NCBI GenBank assembly: GCA_037176725.1
Contig: JAZBRS010000054.1
Span: forward strand, 13,286,001 to 13,350,000
DNA: 64,000 bases
Reading direction: 5' to 3'
From: Posidonia oceanica
Taxonomy: Eukaryota > Streptophyta > Magnoliopsida > Alismatales > Posidoniaceae
The notes under the pieces were generated by a model. That model made no database searches. It was not told the DNA's origin and worked only from the letters and a program-made list of their open reading frames with translations. Position numbers and translations under genes: made by a program. How positions within the stretch are numbered: position 1 is the first letter of the stretch; every line of letters begins with the position of its first letter. Below are positions 45,477-57,287 of this stretch, piece by piece.

Positions 45477-48278
45477 TGTAACACCTGGGAATTCATTTCC
45501 TTGTAATTATGCTTGTTTAATGAATTCTTTGGCTTTGGTCGGGTGTTAGTGGCCTTGCGGGCCCCACTTGAGTTGTTGTGGGCGCCATCTGTGGTTTGTG
45601 TGGGTCTCCATCTGTATTGTTGTGGTGGACTCCCACTTGTGGTGGTTGGTGGGGCAGGTTGTGGCCTGGTCCCTGTGTTTCTCTCTCTCTTTCTCCCTCT
45701 CTCTTTCTCTCCCTTCCTCTCTCTCTCTCTCTCTCTCTCCCCTTCCCTTCCTCTCTCTCTTTCCTCCCCCACCCCTCCCTCACGTGCCACTTCCCCCTTC
45801 CCCCTCCACTCATGCATGTCTCCCTTCTTCCCTCACGCGTGGCTTCCTCCTCCCCCTCCCCGACTCGTGCCCTCCTCCTCCCCCAGTGCCCTAGCCTCCA
45901 GCCGGCGGGCATCTCTCCCCCTCCTCCCCCTCTCCCCACCGATCTCTCCCCCTCCTTCCCTTCCCCCTTCCTCCCTCTCCCGTCCCCTTCCTCCTCCTTT
46001 CTTCTTCTTCCGTTGGTGGCTGTTGGCGGCTGTGGGTGGTGGCTGGCGTGCGGTGGCAGCCGGTGGTGCGGCGAGCGAGCTCCGGTCGGTGTCCCGGTGG
46101 AGCGGCGTGCTCGGTTTGCGTGTGGACCGCTGGTGGACGGAGGTTGTCCCTCGGTCCCAAGGTACACGCCTCGCCCTAGGACCCTTTGTATTGTAGAATT
46201 TGCCTTGCATGCTTCCCTTGCCATGATTTGTATATTATATTTAAGTTTGGCAATTTTTAGGGATTTATATGCATTTAGGCGAATTTAATTGGCTTCAGTA
46301 GGTTTATGAGTTAAATGTGGTTTTTCGCCGTTTGATGAGGGTGAATGCTCTCAAATGGCTTGATTATGGTTTTATTGTGTGCCTTGCTATGTTTATATGC
46401 TATGGTAGAGGTTTGGTAATTTTTAGAGATTTATTGTGGTTTTGGCCGAATTTATGGCCCGGATGGCTTAAATGCTAGAATTGTGGTTTTCCGGTGAATT
46501 CCGGTGTTTTGGGCCTCGGATTGAGGCGATTGTGTTTTGTTCGGGTTGCTTGAGTGGACGTGCTCACTCCCATGTGTTGTGCCCCCGGTTTGGCACGGAT
46601 TTGATATGGTTTTGTGGTTTTTATAGAAAATGGCTTGAATATTGGATTTCTGGTGTTTTCTTGTGTTGTGTGCCCTAGAATGCCATATCGAGGGTATGGC
46701 TGCATTCCTTGTTTTATTCTGGAGATTCCGGTATATGGCACGCTAGTTGTAGAGTTTGATTCGGGCGTTTGGGGTTTTAAGTCGGGTTTTCAAGTTGGCT
46801 GCCCTGTCCTGGTTCGGCATGACCTTTTTGGTCGGTCTGCCGATTTCTAGGGGAATCGGTACACCGGTGTGATATCGGTGTCCCGTTTTGCCATCAGATT
46901 TAGGCCAGGACCTGATTTTGGTCGATCGATATTGATCGGTCTGCCGTTTTCAGGGTTTGATCGGTCGGCCGGTGGATTTAGTTCCACCGAAGTAGGGATT
47001 TTCGATACGACTGATGTGATATCGGTCTGCCAATCACTGTGCGGACCGGTCAACCGGTGGATTTGGTTCCACCGAAACAGGGATTTTCGGTATACCGGTT
47101 GGAGTACCGGTTTGTCGATTTTGGTTTGGGATGCTCTCCCGGGCTCGTTTTCCAATGTGGTTTCCTCGGTTGGCTTTGGGGCTTATTGTGCTTTAGCCCA
47201 TGATATTTGATAAATGTTTTCAAAGTGATTTTTGAGGAAAAATATGAATGGTTCAGAGCACTGAGTTGAGGTCGCCGTATATTAGGTGTGCCCTGTGGTT
47301 TGTCCTGAGTGAGGACAACTTGCCTAGTTGGGGTGAGTAGCTTCCCTAGTGAGGGATTGCTTTTGAGGCGTCTCTAGTGACGAGATGCCGGGACGGACAC
47401 GCTCCTCCACAGGATGGGTGTCCGTGGCAGTGCAGTGAGCTGCAAGGGTGGGTCCCTGGCTACTGCTTGAGGGCAGATTGGTTGCTTGGCGCCAGGCAAT
47501 ACGATCAGTTGTGGTTTGTGCCCGTGGGGCTGTGTTTTGTTGTTGCTAGCCGTATTAGGCCTTGAACTTTGCCTGAGTTTCGGGCTTTGTGAGTTTTGTT
47601 GTGTTTGGGCCATATTGGGCCAGTTGCTTTCCGCCTGTGTGTGGCATGAGTTTGTGGTTTGTGTTTTGGGTCGTATTAGGCCAGATGTTTTTCCGCCCTG
47701 TTGTGGTGCATGGCTTTGGTTTTGAGCTTTGGGCCGGTGGGCCGTTATATTGATTGAGCTTTAGTTTTGCAAGGTATTTCCGCCTTGTCTTGGCCAGTGG
47801 GCCGAGTGTTTTCCTAGCCTGTGGGGTTGGTGGGTTTTGCGTGGTTTTGAGGTTTTGGGCCGGTGGGCCGTGGCTTTGTATATTTATTTCTGGAAACACC
47901 TGTCTTCCCCGGTTTTAGCTTGTGGGCTTTGGGAAGGGTGTTTTATTATTTATAGTGATTGTTGTGGACCCAGATTTTTGGGGTTTTACCGGTTGTGCCA
48001 TATTTGAGGTTTTACGCCGGTTTCTTGCGTGGTTTTTGCGAGGTGTGTGCTGGGTGACGATTTCTAGGTCACTTACGTGTGTTTGTTTGGTTTTCAGGTG
48101 TAGATGATTAGCTGGTTTGGAGTATAGTGCATATAGTGGGAGTCACGTAGCTGTCCACTGCAGGTTCCTGGCATTGATATTATTGTTAGCCCAGTGGTTT
48201 GTTGTAAAATATTGTATTTAATTAAATTTTAAATTTGTTGGGCTGTAGGTTTTGTTGGTAGCGACTTGGGTCGTTACA
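45477..48278 (+). repeat. 3' LTR of the Tekay-type element
   Basis: 2802 bp, TGTAACACCT...GTCGTTACA. It is very similar to the 5' LTR except for two large indels with 2-3 bp microhomology at the ends (GG at 46113-46114/46278-46279; TGG at the 324-bp deletion joint near 47251). Confidence 0.9.
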
Positions 48279-48283
48279 AACTC

Positions 48284-49885
48284 ATTCTAAATCGCAATGC
48301 GAAATCCTTAGACAATTACCCTTCAATGCCTTATCCCCATGAAATGTCAGCTCTAATTAATGAGAATCGGTTGATATTTGAAGAACTTAACTATGACATT
48401 GATAAGTTGAACATTGAATTTGAACTTCTTCATGGAAGTCTCAATGTTGATCAAAAAAATATTTATGATGCTATAATGGACTCATGTAGACAATCTACAA
48501 GTTCATTGTTTTTTGTTTATGGAGGAGGAGGAACAGGGAAAACTTTGCTTTGGAAAACTTTGATTGCTAGATTACGAAGCCTTAGTTAGATTGTCTTAGC
48601 TGTTGCTTCTTCTGGAATCACTTCATTGCTCCTTCTTGGTGGACGAACTGCACATTCACATTTTAAAATTCCATTACAGTTGGATGAGAATTCAACATGT
48701 CCAATAACTCAACAGTCAGATCTTTGTAGACTGATTCAGCATACAAAACTCATTATATGGGATGAGGCTCCAATGATGGAGAAAAATGGATTTGATGCCT
48801 TAGATCGTACTTTGAGAGATTTGTTTCGTGCTGTAAGGGAAAACTCTAAAGACATGCCATTTGGCGGTGTGACAATGGTATTAGGAGGAGATTTTAGACA
48901 AATATTGCCTATTATCCCAAAAGGTATTCGTGCAGATATTGTGGCTAATACTGTTCATAATTATAACTCATGGAAACACTGTAAAGTTTTCCATCTTTGG
49001 AAAAATATGCGAGTTAACACCAATGTTGATGGTACAACCAATTCTGAAGCAATTGAATTTGCAGTTTGGTTGTTAGATATAGGAAATGGAACCATACAGA
49101 CAATGGTAAATGATAGAAGTCATGGTTCTTGGATACCACATGATTTATTGATTAATCCAGCTACAAGAGTTGATGGATTGGTAGATGTCATCTATCCTAA
49201 TATTAGTTTATTGCATGATGATCTTTCTTACTTCAGAACAAGAGCAATACTTGCACCTAGAAATGATGAAGTTGATTTCCTTAATAATTTACTTCTTTAG
49301 AGAATTCAGAGTGAGGAACAAGTCTACTATAGTTGTGATAGTGCACTTCCACTTGATGAATCTATTACACATGATCCAAGTCTTTGTACTCTTGAGTACT
49401 TGCATTCCTTGAACTTTAATGGAGTACCTCCTCATATCTTATATTTAAAAGTAGGAGCACCTGTAATATTGTTACGAAATCTTGACGAGTCTATTGATTT
49501 ATGTAATGGTACAAGACTTTTGATCAGAGTTTTGCATGAAAATGTCATTGATGCAGAAATAATGACAGGTAGCTGTGCTGGTCATCGTGTCAACATTCCC
49601 AGAATAGTTTTTATGGTTTCCAAAATAGATGCATGTTTCTCTTTAAGAAGAAGTTAGTTTCTGGTTTTTGTAATGACTATTAATAAAAGCTAGGGTCAAA
49701 CTCTTGAAAAGGTTGAACTGTTCTTACAAAATCCGATTTTTTCTCATGGCCAATTATATGTTGCTGTCTCAAGAGCTACGTCAAGGAATGGCATCACAAT
49801 GCTGTTATATCCACAAGAAGGAATTCCACTAAACTGTACAAAGAACGTTGTTTATCAGGAAGTTTTGGATGCAATCAATAGATAA
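48284..49885 (+). pseudogene. Helitron Rep-helicase, C-terminal half (PIF1 helicase)
   Basis: PIF1-family 5'-to-3' helicase domain of the Helitron protein. It reads LILNRNAKSLDNYPSMPYP straight after the target duplication, then Walker A GGGGTGKT (48521-48544), Walker B IIWDEAP (48752-48772), GGDFRQILPI, and the C-terminal SHGQLYVAVSRATSRNGI just before the terminal stop at 49883-49885. In-frame stops occur at 48587-48589, 49298-49300, 49655-49657 and near 49692 (expected KSQGQTLE, CAG to TAG). Motifs are otherwise well kept, so loss of function is probably not ancient. Confidence 0.88.
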
Positions 49886-50749
49886 AATCCTCAATGTTGA
49901 ATAGTTTTGGCTTTCTAATGTTCTACTAATGTAAGTATGTAAACAATAAACCAAATTAAATATTTGGTTATATTTTGTAATGGTATCTATGTTGTTTGAT
50001 TTTTGGTGTATTTTATGTTTAACAACTATACAATCACTACTCTTTTGACTACATACTTTGCAAAGGAATTTATACACGAGTTATATGGAAATTACTATAC
50101 TTAGATTTCCTTTGTAAAATTCCTGCAGATGTCCTTGATTTTCTCATTTTCCTGTACATACAACTATTATTTCAAACTCTTTATCAAATCACCCTTAGGT
50201 TAGAATATTAGACATTTAGTGAATTGTTAGTTAGAATATGAATACAGGATACTGAGACAAAAACCCTTTTCTAAACATCTACCCAACAATCTTACGATAA
50301 ATCTTGAAAGAGGAGAAAAATCACCTTCTCCTTTTAGTATTTTCAAATAGTGCATCAATGTAATTGTCAAAAACAGGAAGGAAGCAAACAATTATTCCAA
50401 CCACAAACTGCTTGTGTAAATTGAGATTCACAACGGCGGTGTAAATTGATATTCATAGGGGTAGCATTCACCACAAAGAACCAAGTTAGTCAAATGTGTT
50501 GTAGGCTACAACTAGAAGGGGGACTAAAAGAATCTGAATGTGTGATAGGTCTAACAACTAACGTCTCGAAGCTCTTAAAGCTCTTAATACTAACATTCTT
50601 GGCCTATTTATGCAAAGCAACATGTATATATTCTTTGAATAATGTTTGCCTGGAGTGTCCCTCACTTCCATCAAGTTCCCATGCTCCATAAATCCTACTA
50701 TAAAACGGGTTTATGTGTATTGTTTTTTTTACTCATCATTTATTTTCCT
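49886..50749 (+). other. Helitron 3' flank, no gene seen
   Basis: A+T-rich DNA after the helicase stop. The Helitron 3' terminus (a short hairpin followed by CTRR) should be here or beyond, but no convincing one was found. A small open frame at 50446-50691 has no recognisable features. Confidence 0.4.
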
Positions 50750-52134
50750 TGTAATGACCCGAGTCGCTACCAACACATTCCAAAAAGCCCAGCAAATTAA
50801 AACATAATTAATTACAACAATTACAATAAACTATGGGCTAAACAACAAGAATATGTGCCAGGAACCTGCAGTGGACAGCTACGTGACTCCGACTATATGC
50901 ACTATGACTCCAAACCAACTAACCATTTGCACCTGCAACTAAAAACACGATAAAGCACACGTGAGTGACTAGAAAATTGTCACCCAGCACACACCCCGCA
51001 AAACCACGAGAAAACCGACTTAAAACCCCAAATCCGGGCCCACATAAGCATTTTATAATAACAAAGCACCCTTCCCAAAGCCAAATAAGCTAAATCGAGA
51101 AAACAGATGCAAAACAAAGCTCTTTTATTCAAAATGGGGCCCACAGTCCAAAACCACTCAAAGCGGGGCCCACTGGCCCAAAACCACTCAATGCGGGGCC
51201 CACTGGCCCAAAACTCCACAGATGCACAATGCCACAAAACAGGCAAGCTTGAGGCCCACTACAGCCCAAACAAAACAAGCGTGGCCCAACATGGACACAA
51301 AAGAAAACCAACTAGTCGTATTGCCTGGCGCCCCAGCAACTGACCTGGCCACAAGCAGTAGCTAGGGACTCACCTCTGCAACTCACTGCACAGCCACAAG
51401 CACCCGCCCTGTGGGGGAGCGTGCTGGTCACGGCAACTCACATCAAAGACGCCTCAAAAGCAATCCCCAACTGGGAAAACAGACCCCACTCGGGACAAAC
51501 CACAGGGCAAGCAACATATCAGCGTCCACAAGCTCGGTGCTCTGAACCACTAGAGGCTCCTCACCCCTAGGCTCAGCCAGCACCCAAACAAGAAGGCGAG
51601 TCCTAGTGCCCGTAGCGGCTAGGGTATCACGCCCAGCTACGCAGGAGTATCATACCTCCTGAGTCCGCTGCCACGATACCGCTAGGTACAAACAGCACTC
51701 TGACCCCTGAACCTCAGCCCAGGCAAAGTGTGTGACACACCAAGAACGCCGTCGCACCCTCGGGGTCCGAACCACACGACTCCCAAGCTTCGACCACAGA
51801 AATCTTGGCAAATCATTTGCAAAACACCTATGATTTTACTCAAAAATCTCTTTGAAAACATTTTATCAAGTCATGGACTAAAGCACAATAAGCCCAAAAA
51901 GAATCATTATTAAAACCATTCGAAAACAGGCCTGGGAAACATCCCAGACCAAAATCGATAGACCGATATCAATTGGTCGACCGAAAATCCCAAATTCGAA
52001 AGACCAAAAAGGTCTGATCGACCGAATTCAGGCATAGCAGCACAATAACGAAGGATATTCAAAATCCCTTGAAAACATTTCCATAAATTACCAAAAATCA
52101 CATCTAAAAATCTCTAACAAGTCACTAAACCGTT
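50750..52134 (-). repeat. Inverted, truncated Tekay-type LTR
   Basis: TGTAATGACCCGAGTCGC at 50750 is the reverse complement of the end of the 37717-48278 LTRs. Similarity continues through the CAGGAACCTGCAGTGGACAG block and tandem GGGGCCCACTGGCCCAAAA units (about 51125-51215). The part matching the LTR start is missing from about 52134, where family-X leader sequence begins. It is more diverged than the two LTRs of the intact insertion. Confidence 0.75.
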
Positions 52135-52136
52135 TC

Positions 52137-53277
52137 GAACGGCGGCGGCACAAGGCACCTTTTGAACAGGCGGCTCCGTTCTTGTTCTTCCAGCAACCAA
52201 GGTCTGTTCTGGACAGACCGCGCAACAAACAGGAAAAAAAGAACACAAGTTTCAGACAGATCATAGGTTTTTTATCTATTCAAGTGATTAACTAATCGGT
52301 TAGTTAAACCTGCGTGCTCATAAGGAATGGGATTCTAGGCCGTAAGTAACAATCGTGTGGGTCACTCAGATAGGATTTTGGCTTTCTTTTGGGTACCACT
52401 CTTTGACCTTCTTCAGGGTCCACCAAGAGGGCCTAGGCGGTGGGTTTGTCTCTCTAAAGACGGGCCTGCAACCTAGGATTCTGTCCTTAAGCTCGTATCC
52501 TAGCAAACCACAAAGCAGTAAATAAATGACAAATATCAAAGTATGAAGTATCTACTAAGGATTATTTCTGACTCAAGGAAGAGAAGGAGTCAAAAATAAA
52601 ACCCTAAGACACCTTGAGTTCTTAATCTAACTGTCCCAATCAAACAGAGTATGGGTGAGTGACTTGCACTGTCCCGGTTCGCTCTGTCTGATTGTTCTAA
52701 TTAGAGGAAGATTCCCTCAAGGAACTTTAACTCTAATATCAAAGAAGTAGTTTCCACCTTAAGGGTGGACACATGCAAACCTAGAATCCGAATAAAAAAC
52801 CAAAAAGATGCAGTGAACAGGATTTAATCTGATTTTTAAGCAACTGCAGATCTAAAAAAAACGACACAAGCTACTGAAAAATAAAATAAAAGATCTACAC
52901 TGAAATAAAACCCAGATCCAGTTGCCTGTAATAGGTGCGCCCAAACTAGTCGCCGCAATGATGTGCGACTGACATAGGCGCCTGATCACTAGGTGGCTGG
53001 ACACCGGAGTTTTCTGTTTTCAGAATAGTAGTAACCTGACCCTTTATGACTATAGACAGGAGGTTGTCGTTGCCTTAGAGTGCTAACGAGACCTCTTGCC
53101 TTAAGCCAAGATGGTTGGGTTAGAAAATCTGTTCTAATGTTAGAAAACACGATGGGGTTTAGGAGTCGCGAAAACCTAAGCGCATGGCCTCCTAAACCGA
53201 AAAAAACAACTAGATCTAAAGAAGTAAATGAAGGAAGGAAGGAAAAAACTCACGTAGCACAGAGGGTTGGCTAAAGC
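52137..53277 (-). other. 5' leader of family-X element X3
   Basis: Non-coding and homologous to 19734-20844. It has one AGTCGCC-type hairpin region at about 52948-53010. It is cut on the left, directly against the inverted Tekay LTR, so the rest of this element is gone or has moved. Confidence 0.55.
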
Positions 53278-53297
53278 CTGTCCCACCATGATCGCCA
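53278..53297 (-). other. Primer-binding site of element X3
   Basis: Minus strand TGGCGATCATGGTGGGACAG, one base different from the X2 copy within the first 16 nt. It lies 5 nt from the LTR end. Confidence 0.6.
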
Positions 53298-53302
53298 CTT
53301 TC

Positions 53303-54853
53303 TATAGATGTGGATTTGGGGGTGTTTGGATGAAGTAGTCAGCGCTTCCACGACGTCGACGACTTGATGTGATCGCCACTAGTCAATGGGCTGACTAGAC
53401 TCCTGGGGGAGATGTAGAGGATGTGGGTAGTCGGCTCACTGGATCGACGACAGGGTGTCGTCCAGCGGCGTCCTCGTATTACGTGAGTGGGTTCCTTTCC
53501 TTCAAAAAAAAAAGTAACAGAAGATCTAGATAAGTCCGTGTGTAGTAAATCGATCAAATAAGCAAGAAATAACGTAAATAAATGCAACTAATACTAACCG
53601 AGGGTTGTTCCCCACGTGCATATGCTATGAATCTAATCTAAAGAATGCAATAATGAAAATAAAGAGAATGGAAGACGATACTCCCTTCACCCTCGTGCTG
53701 TATGCAGTGGGATAAGGAAGCGGAGGCACGGTTGGAGCTCCGGGTATCCTTGGGATCTCTGGGTTTCTGAATTGAAGGTGGAGGCTAGGGTTTCTCTCTT
53801 AGAAGATGACTCTTTGCTTATGGATTTGGCTCCTTAAACCCTAAAAATCTTAAAATTGCCTCCTCCTGAGCACTGACTCACGGGGTCTATTTATAGGTTT
53901 GTGGGACACGGTGGCTCATATCTAGGAAGGTTCTAGAAGCTTCAAGAAGAGAATTTATATTTATGGCTAGTCGCCCAATAGGCAGGCGACCGGCACAAAT
54001 ATCTCCTGAAAAGGTCGTGAAAATGCCGTGGAAATTCCGCAAGACCAGGTCAAACGGAGTCCACGTCAGCTAGTCGCCTGCAAAGTAGGCGCCTAGTTGT
54101 TGCACTATTCCAGGCCAAATCTAGATATGCTTCTATCTCTAAGGAAGTAAATCCTAGATATGCTATTGATTTTTAGGAGATAAAACTTAGATTTAAAAAA
54201 TGTGTTAAAAAATCTAGATCTTAATTTGGAAGCTACCTAGGATTTTCTAGATTATTCCTTAATTAATTATATGATTTTTTGTATCATATCATATATTAAA
54301 TATTTGAAAATCATCGAAATATCGATAATTTATGGAAAAAGCTTTATAATAATTTATAAAGCCCCCATATGTTATATTAATGTCCAGGATATTGATTATT
54401 AAGCTAGAGAGAGACAGGTTGTTAGTCGCCTGTCTGTTTGGCATCTATATTTCCAGTCGCCAATATCAATGGCGCTTGTCCATGTCGCCACCTCAGAAGG
54501 CAACTAGCTAAGTCTTTTAACCCTGTCTTTTATATTAATCCAGAGAAACATGATAAAAAGTCGGAAAACTTCAGATAGTCTATGAAATCATAAAAACACC
54601 TTCTTTAACTCAGCTCTGCCACTAATTTGAGTAGGAATAAAGGGTACTCAAGGTACTCGGACTTGCCACGAGTCTGTGTGCGTTAGCTTTGCCACAGCTA
54701 ACAACCTTGAGTCAAGTAAAATGAAGCGATGCTTTAAACAAATCACGGAAAATCTAGAAAATGTGCTATTAAGCCTTAGTTATATGATATGGGGCGCCTC
54801 AAGGTTCCAATCCTTAAAGAACTCTCAAAAAATGTGAAAATGGGATATCTACA
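53303..54853 (-). repeat. Family-X LTR with internal sequence on both sides
   Basis: 1551 bp, GATGTGGATTTGGGGG near its left end and GGATATCTACA at 54853. The left neighbour is PBS plus leader (a 5' LTR context), while the right neighbour is the PPT-side internal region (a 3' LTR context). TATA box at 53887-53896. Hairpins include 54070-54096 (CTAGTCGCCT/AGGCGCCTAG, one mismatch). Confidence 0.75.
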
Positions 54854-55640
54854 GATGCCCCACCTTGGAGTTGATCTTGGAACAAGATCGGGTCCAAGGT
54901 AAGAACGATGTCCCATTCAGCATTTCCTGAAAAAGGGAGCTCTGTCTCAAACAATTTGCCATTGAAGTAGCCAAAGGAAAGATAAAAAGAGGTTTAACTT
55001 GCCAACATATTGGAAACTTAGGCATGGAGGGGTCAAGTTGGTTTCGGAACTATGTGTCGCAGCCGATGTCATGACCAGGTCAACCATGTAAAGGTGCTCC
55101 AACGGGGCAGGAACTAAGGAGGAAATCGTGGGGTTTTACCCCGACACGATCGAAAGGAGTTTGGCATCTCCTTTGAGACTTTACTCATATTGGATTTGAT
55201 AAAAGGATAGGTAGGAACTAGGTTGGCTCTAGGAGAATCACATGTCCTAAGGGTTTCTAACACTCTTGAAAGTCATTTGCTCCGTCCGTGCTCCACTTCC
55301 AATGATATGAGAAAATGCATGGATGCATGATTCAAGCACACAATGATAATACAAGGTCAACACGTAATGCAATGAATGGTCCATATGCTAGGTTAGGCCG
55401 GCGGGGTACAGTTGGTCCCAAACCATATGGACATATGCAAAATGAATTAATGCAATTCATTGTGGTCAAGTGTTTTCCGTCCTCGAGTGTGACCAGTACT
55501 CTCAGGAAAGGACTGTCGTCCCACAACTCGATTTGGCAAGTAAAGAGGTTCTATGTATAGAGAATCGAGCGAGGGAGTGAACCCTTCACTTGTCAAACCG
55601 ATGTTTCGTCTTGTGGTCGCAGCAGTTGTGTCAATGGACA
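54854..55640 (-). other. PPT-side internal region of a family-X element
   Basis: GGTGGGGCATC on the minus strand (54854-54864) precedes the LTR start. The whole stretch is homologous to 6507-7345, for example GTTGATCTTGGAACAAGATCG and TAGGAGAATCACATGTCC. No ORF is shared between the two copies. Confidence 0.6.
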
Positions 55641-55923
55641 CAGTGTGAGCTTTAAGGCAGGGGCTCGTTCCTCAGCTTTGCTTTTAGTTCGCAGTTTGGC
55701 AGAATCATCCTTCATGAGAGTGTGCAAAGGATGGTCTGTCTTAATGTTCCAGTCACCACTTCAGTTGGCGCCTGGAATAGTCACCGGGTACGGGGGCGAC
55801 GTGCAATCTTCTAGCTATTTTGTCTCAGAATCCGTTTTATCCTCCATTTTTCTCGATAGGAGGGGATAAAAGGAGGCCGTACTCGTCTTCTAGAGGGCAT
55901 TCTGCAGAATTAAGCCTCTTCTA

Positions 55924-57287
55924 TTGACCATGAAGTTTCCTTCTTTCTCCTCCTCAACCTTCGCCGTGGAGAGGGTGGTTGATATCCCTAATCATTTGAT
56001 GCAAGTGATTCGTGATGATCAGGTATGCTCTCTTCTTTGCACTCTTTGTCCTTGTTTCTTGCTTGTTTCTGATTGTCTATTTGTGATAGGCCATAATAAA
56101 CCTCATCGGATGTCTGAATTTTCACAATTCCTTCCAGTATACTCTGCCTTGGGTGTCTAGTTTGATTAACTGGGAAGAGGATAATAGGCATCTTTTTGGA
56201 ACCAGTGGCTTTGACAAGCTCCTTGATTTGATCTGTACTCCTTTGCCTTGGCCATTGTTGCATGCCCTGACGGCTTTCTGGAATAGTTCTTCCAACACCT
56301 TCAACCTTCCCTGTGGGGAGACTTTGATTTCGTGTGAGGAGGTAACTTCTTTGCTTGGGTTAACACGAAATCTACTGAGGTAGCAGACGATCGCTTTGCC
56401 ATCTCTGTTGAGACTGTGGGCTCCAAGAAGATAGGTTGGTACTTAGCAAAAGATCAGGATGCCAGTAAAGCTTTAATGCACTCGAGGAGGCTTTTTCTTC
56501 GAGGCTTGTGGGAGATTTTAAGTACCTGACAGCTTGCTGAGACTGAACTGAGGATCTGTCTGTTCATAGCTGTTGGTGGGCTTGCATTGTTTGCTGATGA
56601 AAATTTCACACTGGATCTTCATCATGTGGATCTCCTGATGTTAGTAGCTGTTCGACCAGACTTGTACTTGGCTACTATTGTGTTGGCATACACCATGGAG
56701 GGACTTACTAGTGATTCTTGTTCAGGGAAGTTCTTTGGCTCTCCATTGTTATTGCACAGATGGTTCATGTCCCACTACTGTAGCTATGCAGATTTTGCTG
56801 GCTTAAGCTTTTATGACTGCATTCTTCGCCTGGCCGCTTGTCGTTGCAGGACTTTGATTTTGTGCCAAAGTTGCCTAGAGCTCATAAGGCACGGGTGATG
56901 AGCATGACCCATAGCCATCTTGAGCTTGTCTTGGTGGGGGCTACATCTTTTGTGCTGTATCCCATCCACCGTTGCCCACGCTTGCTGAATCAGGAGCTTA
57001 TTATTCAGGCTGATGCAGTGCCGACTCCTCTGATCCGTGCTCGCAAGGAAGACGGTGATTGTGATGAGAGGATGGTCCTGGAGTATATAGCCCGTTGGGT
57101 TCATATCGGCCGGAGGGTGTCTTTGAGCGTGCCTTGGCTTTCTGAAACTTTTCGGGAATCACAGGAGTTCAGGTACCTGAAGTGGTATGCACGGCTTCGT
57201 CCTACTCCCCAGAAGTATGCTGATGATAGACTGGAGTTCCTGAAGATGCTCGGCCTTAGCTATATGAGCATGGCAATGCATTGTTAG
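55924..57287 (+). pseudogene. Plant-mobile-domain / DUF7745-like gene 1, broken
   Basis: PMD proteins are a plant family present both as host nuclear regulators (MAIN/MAIL type) and inside retrotransposons and MULEs. Exon 1 (55924-56022) ends ...VIRDDQ. A GT-AG intron 56023-56137 joins in phase 0 to YTLPWVSSLINWEEDNRHLF. The PMD signature FWNSSSNTFNLPCGETLISCEEVTSLLGL type lies at about 56277-56370. A frameshift near 56375, a stop near 56528 and a further shift near 56840 break the frame. The C-terminal segment ends MSMAMHC at 57287. AATAAA at 57355 could be its poly(A) signal. It is antisense to the flanking X element. Membership is by motif only. Confidence 0.6.

Larger units (their letters stand above)
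37717..48278 (+). mobile_element. Tekay/Del-type chromovirus inserted in the Helitron gene
   Basis: A complete 10.56-kb insertion with AACTC target duplications at 37712-37716 and 48279-48283. Order: 5' LTR, tRNA-iMet PBS, gag, protease-RT-RNase H-integrase with a C-terminal chromodomain-like region, PPT, 3' LTR. All genes are on the plus strand, like the host Helitron. Removing the element and one duplication restores the Helitron frame across the junction. Gag and pol have many stops and one internal RT deletion, so it is dead. Lineage is inferred from protein style and the chromodomain. Confidence 0.9.

Noticed and set aside
49886..50749. Helitron 3' terminus and small frame at 50446-50691
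   Set aside because: No hairpin followed by CTRR at the right spacing could be defended, and the frame shows no known domain.
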